This document shows, one piece after another, positions 6,019-10,638 of a stretch of 10,638 bases of DNA (positions within the stretch are counted from its first letter, which is position 1; the number at the start of each line of letters is the position of its first letter). A program made the position numbers and the translations under genes. Below the pieces are notes generated by a model. It had not been told where the DNA came from. It saw only the letters and a list, made by a program, of their open reading frames with translations, and did not search any database. The stretch comes from CAYNQN01 sp964530525 (GTDB lineage Bacteria > Actinomycetota > Acidimicrobiia > Acidimicrobiales > Acidimicrobilacustridaceae). Location: the NCBI GenBank assembly GCA_964530525.1, contig CAZHBH010000070.1:1-10638 (forward strand), given 5' to 3'.

Positions 6019-6639
6019 TCAACCGAGTCCGTGCAGGAGCAGTCCCCGAAGGCGGGCGGCGGCCACAGCCGGCGGCTCCGGGTTCGGATCCTCGGCCCGG
6101 AAGCTGATGGCCCCGAAGAGCAGCTGGCCCACGGCGACTATCACCTCCTCGGGCGCGGCCGGCCGGAAGGTCCCGTCACCCAGGCCCTCGCGCACGAGCT
6201 CGTCGAGGACCGTCCCCACCTCGAGGCCCGCGACCGTGATGGTCGCCCTGGTCGACGAGCCCAGCTCCGTGGGACCGTTCTGCACGGCCACCGCTATGCG
6301 GAAGAAGGCGACGTTGCGGTCCACGGTGTCGAGCACGACCCGAAGGAAGGTCTGCAGGCGCTCGGCGGTCCCACCGTCCTCCGCGGCCAGCGCCGACGCC
6401 AGGTCGTCCACCAGCTTCTGGCGGGCGGCATCCATGCAGGCCGTGAGCACGTCGTCGCGGTTGGAGAAGTGGTTGTAGAGGGTCGAGCGCGACACACCCG
6501 CGGCAGCGGCGATCTCCTCCATAGACACCTCGATGGAACCCCGCTCGGCGAACAGGCTGCGAGCACCTGCCACCACCTGCTCACGCCGGAAGTCACGGAT
6601 GACCTCTGTCAGATCTCCACTGCGTTCGCTGCGCTCCAC
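6019..6639 (-). CDS. TetR-family transcriptional regulator
   Basis: A 206-aa regulator with the usual TetR layout: an N-terminal three-helix DNA-binding domain (about residues 15-64), including EEIAAAAGVSRSTLYNHFSN (41-60), where the helix-turn-helix and the Tyr-x-x-Phe signature are clear, then an all-helical ligand and dimer domain ending in a Leu-rich helix. The GTG start at 6639 has GGGAGG at proper spacing. It lies 24 bp after the P450 stop in the same direction, so it is probably the second gene of a P450-tetR operon. A perfect palindrome in front of the P450 is its natural operator candidate, which would make the operon autoregulated and inducible by the P450 substrate or a related molecule. 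Ligand unknown. It converges with the NuoF-like gene across 27 bp that show no terminator. Confidence 0.94.
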   Translation of the reverse strand: MERSERSGDLTEVIRDFRREQVVAGARSLFAERGSIEVSMEEIAAAAGVSRSTLYNHFSNRDDVLTACMDAARQKLVDDLASALAAEDGGTAERLQTFLRVVLDTVDRNVAFFRIAVAVQNGPTELGSSTRATITVAGLEVGTVLDELVREGLGDGTFRPAAPEEVIVAVGQLLFGAISFRAEDPNPEPPAVAAARLRGLLLHGLG

Positions 6640-6663
6640 GCGACCTCCCAGGCCCTGCCCAGG

Positions 6664-7890
6664 CTAGATGCCACCCACGTCGACCGGCAGGTTCTCGAGC
6701 CGGCGGAACACGAACGAGGGGGGCGTGAACCGCACCTCCTCCTCGATGAGGGTGGCGCCTTCCGGTAGGGCCTCCAGCGCCCGACCGACGACGTGGCGCA
6801 TCTCGGCGCGGGCGAGGTGGGCACCGATGCAGTGGTGGGGCCCCCGCCCGAAGGCGATCAGCTCGGTGGTGTCACGGGTGACGTCGAGCCGATCGGGATC
6901 GGGGAACACCGCCGGGTCGCGGTGCGCTCCCGCCAGCGACAGGAACACGATCTGCCCCTTGCCCACCTCCCGCCCCGCGATCTCGCATTCCGCCACTGTG
7001 AAGCGCGGGAGCATCGTGCCTCCCAGCTCGAAGCGCAGCAGCTCCTCCACCGCCCCGGGCAGCAGGCTCGGCTCCGAACGCAGGAGGGCGAGCTGATCGG
7101 GGTTGGTGAGCAACGAGTGCAGGCCCAGGGTGGAGGCGTGCGAGGTGGTCTCCGTTCCGGCGATCACCAGCGCCACGACCATCATCACCACCTCGTCGTT
7201 GGTGAACCGGTCGTCGGCGTCGTAGGCCTGCACGAGGTCGGTCACCATGTCCTGCTCGGGATGCTCCCGGCGCTGCGAGACCAGCCAGCGCAGGTACTCC
7301 ACCAGCTCGGAGATCTGCTCCTCGCTGCGCTTGCGCTCGTCGGCGTCGAGGAACGGGTCGACGACGCGCACGGCACCGCCCACCAGAGCGCGGAAGCGCT
7401 CCTCGTCGCCGCCCTTCGGGGGCACGCCCGTGATGCGGCTGATCACCGTGGCGGGGATGGGCAGCGTGTACTCGCTCAGATCCACCACACCCGTGCGCCC
7501 TTCGAGAGTGGCGGCGGCTGCTTCCTCGACCACCTCGGCCACGAGGTGGTCCATGCGGCGCACCGCTGCAGGCGTGAACGCCCTCGATGCCAGGCGGCGG
7601 GTGCGGGCGTGCTCGGCGCCGCTCTGGGCGAAGAGGCTCGAAGTCAACAGCCATTCCCCCACCGATCCCGGTTCCGGCTGCTCGAAGCCCTCCCACACCG
7701 TCACGCTGTTCGTCACCCGCTCGGGATCGAACAGGAGCTGGCGCACCAGCCTGTGGCTCGTCGCCACCCACACGCCGTAGGCGTCGATCCGGTGCAGCTC
7801 CTCCACCTCCCGGACCCGCGCCGTCACGCCGTGGGGATCTCGGTGGTACTCCTCTGACAAGGGGTCCATGACCACCGTCGAAGTAGGCAT
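6664..7890 (-). CDS. Cytochrome P450 (soluble bacterial class)
   Basis: A 408-aa soluble P450 monooxygenase, the usual length for bacterial enzymes and without a membrane anchor. P450s use O2 and two electrons to hydroxylate or otherwise oxidise small molecules. Signatures: I-helix oxygen-activation motif AGTETTS (244-250) with the acid/Thr pair, the ExxR pair in EELLR (Glu283-Arg286), and the heme loop FGRGPHHCIGAHLAR (347-361), where Cys354 is the axial heme thiolate. EHARTRRL (93-100) matches the C-helix region that contacts heme propionates. The substrate cannot be read. The ATG at 7888-7890 has GGGAGG about seven bases ahead; a longer in-frame start at 7989 adds 33 residues that would run through the regulatory palindrome, so it is rejected. 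It needs a ferredoxin or other donor, and none is encoded nearby apart from the NuoF-like protein. Confidence 0.96.
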   Translation of the reverse strand: MPTSTVVMDPLSEEYHRDPHGVTARVREVEELHRIDAYGVWVATSHRLVRQLLFDPERVTNSVTVWEGFEQPEPGSVGEWLLTSSLFAQSGAEHARTRRLASRAFTPAAVRRMDHLVAEVVEEAAAATLEGRTGVVDLSEYTLPIPATVISRITGVPPKGGDEERFRALVGGAVRVVDPFLDADERKRSEEQISELVEYLRWLVSQRREHPEQDMVTDLVQAYDADDRFTNDEVVMMVVALVIAGTETTSHASTLGLHSLLTNPDQLALLRSEPSLLPGAVEELLRFELGGTMLPRFTVAECEIAGREVGKGQIVFLSLAGAHRDPAVFPDPDRLDVTRDTTELIAFGRGPHHCIGAHLARAEMRHVVGRALEALPEGATLIEEEVRFTPPSFVFRRLENLPVDVGGI

Positions 7891-7950
7891 CCCCGCACCT
7901 CCCGCTCTTGCCGGCCGGCCCTCGGCCCGCACCCGATTGCCTAGCAGCTG

Positions 7951-7969
7951 GCTGGACACGCTGTCCAGC
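7951..7969. promoter_or_regulatory. Probable TetR operator upstream of P450
   Basis: GCTGGACA (7951-7958) and TGTCCAGC (7962-7969) form a perfect 8-bp inverted repeat with the 3-nt spacer CGC, a shape and size typical of TetR-family operators. It lies 60 bp upstream of the P450 ATG. A weak leftward -10 candidate (TACGAA, 7977-7972) lies just upstream, 17 bp after TTGCGG (8000-7995), so the palindrome would cover the transcription start. Assignment to this TetR protein is an inference from proximity. Confidence 0.7.
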
Positions 7970-7971
7970 GC

Positions 7972-8000
7972 TTCGTACAAGCTGCTCAACCATCCCGCAA
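7972..8000 (-). promoter_or_regulatory. Weak candidate P450 promoter
   Basis: On the leftward strand TTGCGG (8000-7995), a 17-bp spacer, and TACGAA (7977-7972) lie next to the palindrome. The -10 match is poor; the placement beside the operator is the main support. Confidence 0.3.
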
Positions 8001-8039
8001 CCCCGCTCGGGGAGCCCCTGCCGATCGATTGGGAGAGAA

Positions 8040-8051
8040 TCTTCTAGAAGA
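8040..8051. promoter_or_regulatory. 12-bp perfect palindrome next to the DGPF promoter
   Basis: TCTTCTAGAAGA is a perfect palindrome without spacer, ending two bases before the inferred -35 element TGTCGA at 8054. It could bind a dimeric regulator affecting the DGPF-sigma operon. No regulator is assigned, and chance is possible. Confidence 0.35.
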
Positions 8052-8053
8052 GG

Positions 8054-8079
8054 TGTCGATCCCCGCGGAGCCGTTCGTA
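8054..8079 (+). promoter_or_regulatory. ECF42-type promoter of the DGPF-sigma operon
   Basis: TGTCGA (8054-8059), 16 bp, then CGTA (8076-8079). As I recall, the promoter motif reported for ECF42 sigma factors is TGTCGA at -35 and CG(A/T)C at -10, so the -35 is exact and the -10 matches three of four. It sits upstream of the DGPF gene, as expected, implying that the sigma factor drives its own operon. The transcription start would fall near 8085, giving a leader of about 50 nt. Confidence 0.65.
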
Positions 8080-8086
8080 GAGATGG

Positions 8087-8104
8087 TGCCGGCAACCGCC
8101 GGCA
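8087..8104 (+). promoter_or_regulatory. Hairpin in the 5' leader of the DGPF gene
   Basis: TGCCGGC (8087-8093) and GCCGGCA (8098-8104) form a perfect 7-bp stem with loop AACC. It would stand at the very 5' end of the mRNA if transcription starts near 8085, and ends about 20 nt before the AAGGAG ribosome-binding site. It could protect the transcript end; no riboswitch class is recognised. Confidence 0.45.
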
Positions 8105-8137
8105 GGCAAGGGAACCCCCAGGACAAGGAGACATGTG

Positions 8138-8488
8138 ATGGCTGAGTACCTGCTCTCTGTGTGGCACGAAGAGGACTACGAGGTGGACTTCTCGGGAGAC
8201 GAGATGCAGCGCGTCGCTGGACAGGTGGGCGCCTTCAACGACGAGGTCCAGGCCGCCGGTGCCTGGGTGTTCGCCGGGGGCCTCCAGCCCGCCACCTCCG
8301 CCACGGTGGTGCGCTCGACCGACGGCGACGTGTCGATGACCGACGGGCCCTTCGCGGAGTCCAAGGAGGTCCTCGGTGGGTTCTGGGTGATCGACGTCCC
8401 CGACCTCGACGCTGCTCTCGAGTGGGCCCGCAAGGGTGCCGCCGCCTGCGAGGGCCCGGTGGAGGTCCGCCCGTTCCAGGGTGGGTGA
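8138..8488 (+). CDS. DGPF/YCII-family protein, partner of the ECF42-type sigma factor
   Basis: A 116-aa protein with the YCII-related (DGPF) fold, a small alpha/beta ferredoxin-like domain. The name-giving Asp-Gly-Pro-Phe is at 69-72 within MTDGPFAESKEVLGGFWVID, the family's most conserved stretch; AGGLQP (46-51) is also typical. The biochemical role of DGPF proteins is unsettled; they are found next to ECF sigma factors, especially group ECF42, and are the usual targets of those factors. Start choice: the ATG at 8138 lies seven bases after AAGGAG (8125-8130). A GTG immediately before it would add one residue. An out-of-frame ATG at 8133 reads ATG-TGA, a start-stop overlapping the true start. 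The 3' end overlaps the sigma-factor start by 8 bp. Carries an ECF42-like promoter upstream. Confidence 0.93.
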   Translation: MAEYLLSVWHEEDYEVDFSGDEMQRVAGQVGAFNDEVQAAGAWVFAGGLQPATSATVVRSTDGDVSMTDGPFAESKEVLGGFWVIDVPDLDAALEWARKGAAACEGPVEVRPFQGG

Positions 8489-9725
8489 CGACCTCGAATC
8501 CGTCTTCCGGCGGGAAGCCGGGCGCTGCACCGCCACCCTCATCCGCATCCTCGGCGACGTAGAACTCGCCGAGGATGCGGTGGCGGAGGCCTTCGTCGTC
8601 GCGGCCGAGCGTTGGGCGACGACAGGCGTGCCGCCCAACCCCGGGGGTTGGATCACCACGACCGCCCGCAACCGTGCGATCGATCGGCTCCGTCGGGAGG
8701 CGACCCGCGACGACCGCCACATAGCTGCCCTACGGGCTCGGGACGACGACGTGCGAACCCCGGAGCCACCGGAGCAGCACGACCTCGACGCGCTCGTGGA
8801 GGTCGTGCCCGACGACCAGCTGAGGCTGATGTTCCTGTGCTGCCACCCCTCCTTGAACCCCGACGCACAGGTGGCCCTCACCCTGCGACTCCTGGGAGGT
8901 CTCGACACCGCTGAGGTCTCAAGGGCGTTCCTGGTTCCGGAGGCGACCATGGCCCAGAGGATCGTGAGAGCCAAGCGCAAGCTGCGGGACAACCACGCCC
9001 CCTACCGGATCCCCCGCGACGCCGAGCTCCCAGACCGCCTCCGACTGGTGCTCACCGCCCTCTACCTGATCTTCACCGAGGGCCACACCGCCACCTCCGG
9101 CAGCGAACTGGTGCGCACCGACCTGTCCGACGAGGCCATCCGGCTGGCTCGAGTGCTGGGGGAGTTGATGCCCGACGAGCCGGAGGCCGTGGGACTGCTC
9201 GCCTTGATGCTGCTCACCGACGCTCGGAGGCCCGCCAGGCTCGACGCCGAGGGCTCGATGGTCACCCTGGCCGAGCAAGACCGCTCACTTTGGGATCGTG
9301 ACCTGATCGCCGAGGGCCACCGGCTGGTGAGGGCATGCCTCCGGCGCGGCCAGCCCGGCCCCTTCCAGGTCCAGGCGGCCATCGCAGCGGTCCACGCCGA
9401 CGCCGCCACCGCCGGCGACACCGACTGGACCCAGATCGTCGCCCTCTACGACCAGCTCCACGTGATGCGCCCCAACGCCGTGGTGGCGATGAACCGGGCG
9501 ATCGCGCTCGCAGAGCTGCACGGGCCGGCCCCTGGCCTCGCAGCCCTGGACGCGATCGACGGCGCCCAGCTCGCCGGATACCAGCCCTACCACGCCGCCC
9601 GCGCCGATCTGCTGGCTCGCACCGGCGCCACCGAAGGAGCCCTTGCGGCATACGACAGGGCCATCGAGCTGACCACCAACCCCGCGGAGCTCGGCTTCCT
9701 CGTCCGCCGGCGCGCCCGAGCCTGA
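8481..9725 (+). CDS. ECF42-type RNA polymerase sigma factor with long C-terminal extension
   Basis: A 414-aa sigma factor, about twice the length of a minimal ECF. Region 2 spans about residues 6-72 (TLIRILGDVELAEDAVAEAF at 19-38, GWITTTARNRAIDRLRRE at 56-73). Region 4 spans about 105-157, with helix-turn-helix LDTAEVSRAFLVPEATMAQR (131-150). The remaining 240 residues are the ECF42-type extension: LYLIFTEGHTA (184-194), DARRPARLDAEGSM (227-240), EQDRSLWD (245-252), then TPR-like helices. The extension is thought to replace an anti-sigma factor in control, and indeed none is encoded here. Start choice: the GTG at 8481 overlaps the DGPF stop by 8 bp; it has only a distant GGAGG (8461-8465), so translation is probably coupled. 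A GTG at 8436 would add 15 residues not expected for the family. A perfect 15-bp inverted repeat lies early in the gene. Confidence 0.95.
   Translation: MGDDLESVFRREAGRCTATLIRILGDVELAEDAVAEAFVVAAERWATTGVPPNPGGWITTTARNRAIDRLRREATRDDRHIAALRARDDDVRTPEPPEQHDLDALVEVVPDDQLRLMFLCCHPSLNPDAQVALTLRLLGGLDTAEVSRAFLVPEATMAQRIVRAKRKLRDNHAPYRIPRDAELPDRLRLVLTALYLIFTEGHTATSGSELVRTDLSDEAIRLARVLGELMPDEPEAVGLLALMLLTDARRPARLDAEGSMVTLAEQDRSLWDRDLIAEGHRLVRACLRRGQPGPFQVQAAIAAVHADAATAGDTDWTQIVALYDQLHVMRPNAVVAMNRAIALAELHGPAPGLAALDAIDGAQLAGYQPYHAARADLLARTGATEGALAAYDRAIELTTNPAELGFLVRRRARA
8543..8580 (+). repeat. Perfect 15-bp inverted repeat inside the sigma-factor gene
   Basis: CCGCATCCTCGGCGA (8543-8557) and TCGCCGAGGATGCGG (8566-8580) are perfect arms around the 8-nt loop CGTAGAAC, starting 62 nt after the GTG start. 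The mRNA would form a very stable hairpin there. Part of the symmetry follows from the conserved protein sequence: the codons for Arg-Ile-Leu-Gly are the reverse complement of those for Ala-Glu-Asp-Ala. Confidence 0.85.
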
Positions 9726-9769
9726 CCGACCCCGGGCGTCGAGGCGGCGTGGGGGTTAGGGTCGTGGCA

Positions 9770-9787
9770 GCGAGCACCATCGCTCGC
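9770..9787 (+). repeat. Short hairpin between the sigma-factor and SnoaL-like genes
   Basis: GCGAGC (9770-9775) and GCTCGC (9782-9787) form a 6-bp stem with a 6-nt loop. It could be a weak terminator for the sigma operon or a leader element of the next gene. A TAnnnT hexamer (TAGGGT, 9757-9762) lies just upstream, without a recognisable -35, so the downstream gene may have its own promoter. Confidence 0.35.
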
Positions 9788-9812
9788 AAAGGGGTCTCGG
9801 AGGGGAGTGCCA

Positions 9813-10283
9813 ATGGGGGATGTGTCGGACAACCTGCGACTGCTCGGCGAGTACAGCGCTCGGATGGAGGCCGGCGACGACCAGGCCGTCTACGACTTCT
9901 GGAGCGACGACTTCGTCAGCCACGTCACGCCCCGGGTGAACCCTGCTGCGGTGGGCACCGACGTGCGGGACCAAGAGGTGAAGTACTGGAAGGCAGCCCA
10001 CCGGGCCTTTCCCGACATGACCTTCAAGGTCGACCTACTCGTGGAGTCCGGCGACCTGGTGGTGTCGAACTGGACCATCGAGGGGACCCACACCGGCGAC
10101 GACTTCTACGGCGTGCCCGCCAGCGGTGAGCGCGTCGAGATCAACGGCACCGCTGTGCTGCGCATCCGCGACGGCAAGATCGTGGAGCACTGGGGAGGGC
10201 CCCACTGCCAGAACGGCGTGGGTCTCGTCGCGGGGGCGGCGAGCCCCGAGCGGGCGCACTCCCTCTCCGGCCAGGCGTCCTGA
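9813..10283 (+). CDS. SnoaL-like / ester cyclase family protein
   Basis: A 156-aa protein of the NTF2-like superfamily, SnoaL (ester cyclase) branch. Typical features: N-terminal helices with DDQAVYDFWSDDFVSH (22-37), RAFPDMTFKVDLLVESGDLV (64-83), which matches the family's F.D....V......G..V pattern, WTIEGTHTGDDFYGVPASGE (87-106), and the closing strands LRIRDGKIVEHWG (116-128). Members form a cone-shaped alpha+beta barrel. Some are polyketide cyclases, but most stand-alone members have no known substrate, and no polyketide genes are near, so cyclase activity is not claimed. Start choice: the ATG at 9813 is preceded by GGAGGGGAG at good spacing; a GTG six bases earlier sits directly on the Shine-Dalgarno sequence. 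It follows the sigma-factor gene by 87 bp in the same direction and may belong to its regulon. Confidence 0.9.
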   Translation: MGDVSDNLRLLGEYSARMEAGDDQAVYDFWSDDFVSHVTPRVNPAAVGTDVRDQEVKYWKAAHRAFPDMTFKVDLLVESGDLVVSNWTIEGTHTGDDFYGVPASGERVEINGTAVLRIRDGKIVEHWGGPHCQNGVGLVAGAASPERAHSLSGQAS

Positions 10284-10304
10284 GCCAAGCGATCGGCTGT
10301 CGAG

Positions 10305-10345
10305 GCCGGGCCGATCCCGAACGAGGCGTCGAGGACCGGCCCGGC
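10305..10345. terminator. G+C-rich inverted repeat between convergent genes
   Basis: GCCGGGCCG (10305-10313) and CGGCCCGGC (10337-10345) are perfect 9-bp arms with a 23-nt spacer, in the 98-bp gap where the SnoaL-like and YceI genes converge. The position suits a shared terminator, but the loop is long and no T-run is present. Confidence 0.4.
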
Positions 10346-10381
10346 TCGTGAGCCATCGGCGCCAGCGGTGGGGAGCCGCTA

Positions 10382-10638
10382 TCAGCCTTCGGTCGACTTG
10401 ATGGCGGAGATGTCGAGCTCGAGGGTGACCTTGTCGCTGACGAGCACTCCGCCGGCCTCCAAGGCTGCGTTCCAGTTGACTCCCCAGTCCTTGCGGTTGA
10501 TGGTCGTGCGGCCCTCGAAGCCCACGCGCTGGTTGCCGAAGGGGTCAACCGCGGCACCCGTGAACTCGAAGTCGACCGTGACGGGCTTCGTGACGTCCTT
10601 GATGGTGAGGTCTCCGGTGACCTTGTAGTTCTCGTCGT
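10382..10638 (-). CDS. YceI-family protein, C-terminal part (cut by window edge)
   Basis: The last 84 residues of a leftward gene whose start lies beyond the window; two bases of a split codon precede the first full codon at 10636. The reading begins DENYKVTGDLTIKDVTKPVT, the hallmark strand of the YceI family, and continues with FGNQRVGFEGRTTINRKDWG and a closing strand SDKVTLELDISAIK. YceI proteins are lipocalin-like beta barrels that hold an isoprenoid or amphiphilic ligand in a long hydrophobic tunnel; many are secreted. Whether this one has a signal peptide cannot be seen. The TGA stop is at 10382-10384. It converges with the SnoaL-like gene. Confidence 0.94.
   Translation of the reverse strand, partial: DENYKVTGDLTIKDVTKPVTVDFEFTGAAVDPFGNQRVGFEGRTTINRKDWGVNWNAALEAGGVLVSDKVTLELDISAIKSTEG

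Noticed and set aside
7891..7989. Extended N-terminus of the P450
   Set aside because: It has no ribosome-binding site and would code through the palindromic operator, while the ATG at 7890 has a strong Shine-Dalgarno sequence and fits P450 length.
6872..8992. Long leftward open frame of over 700 codons
   Set aside because: It lies antisense to the DGPF and sigma-factor genes and out of frame with the P450; its composition is Arg/Ser/Gly-rich as in high-G+C shadow frames.
10298..10303. A second TGTCGA as an ECF42 promoter
   Set aside because: No CG(A/T)C-like -10 at 16-17 bp, and no rightward gene follows within the window.
1..10638. CRISPR array, insertion sequence or prophage
   Set aside because: No regularly spaced repeats, transposase, integrase or phage genes were seen; the only repeats are short regulatory-size elements.

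Overview
The window reads as chromosomal DNA of a high-G+C bacterium, most likely an actinomycete in the broad sense (Actinomycetota). The grounds are strong G/C preference at third codon positions, frequent GTG starts, apparently leaderless genes, and a gene repertoire (ArsR-SRPBCC pair, soluble class I P450 with TetR, ECF42-type sigma factor with a DGPF partner, YceI protein) common in that phylum. A finer placement is a guess.

Layout. (1) Positions 1-58 hold the 3' part of a tRNA-Gly(CCC), followed by about 260 non-coding bases. A forward gene for a Fic-family AMP transferase with an intact catalytic motif and inhibitory helix follows (319-1491). (2) A leftward block at 1534-3594 encodes a 73-aa two-helix membrane protein, a winged-helix/SAM methyltransferase and a 217-aa two-helix membrane protein. 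The first two are coupled (Shine-Dalgarno of one on the stop codon of the other). (3) Leftward 3704-4545 is a classic ArsR-type repressor plus SRPBCC/AHSA1 pair with an ATGA overlap. Its promoter is unusually readable: TTGACG, 17 bp, TAATGT, a probable leaderless start, and a perfect TACAACC/GGTTGTA operator over the start site. (4) Rightward 4609-5991 is a stand-alone NuoF-like FMN/[4Fe-4S] NADH dehydrogenase subunit, divergent from arsR with only 63 bp between the start codons. (5) Leftward 6019-7890 is a cytochrome P450 followed by its likely TetR regulator. A perfect 8-3-8 palindrome sits about 60 bp upstream of the P450. (6) Rightward 8138-9725 is a DGPF/YCII-family small protein overlapping an ECF42-type sigma factor with a long C-terminal extension. 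An ECF42-like promoter (TGTCGA, 16 bp, CGTA) lies in front. A SnoaL-like protein follows (9813-10283). (7) The right edge cuts a leftward YceI-family gene.

How it may work together. The window is a series of small self-regulated modules, each a regulator next to one or two effectors: ArsR with SRPBCC, TetR with P450, ECF42 with DGPF. The NuoF-like protein lies between the ArsR and P450/TetR modules without NuoE, NuoG or ferredoxin genes, so an electron-transfer role with the P450 is possible but unproven.

I do not see a clearly new system. The most rewarding signals are regulatory: the ArsR operator/leaderless promoter with a possible back-to-back -10, the ECF42 autoregulatory promoter with flanking palindrome and 5'-UTR hairpin, the TetR palindrome, and a perfect 15-bp inverted repeat inside the sigma-factor gene.
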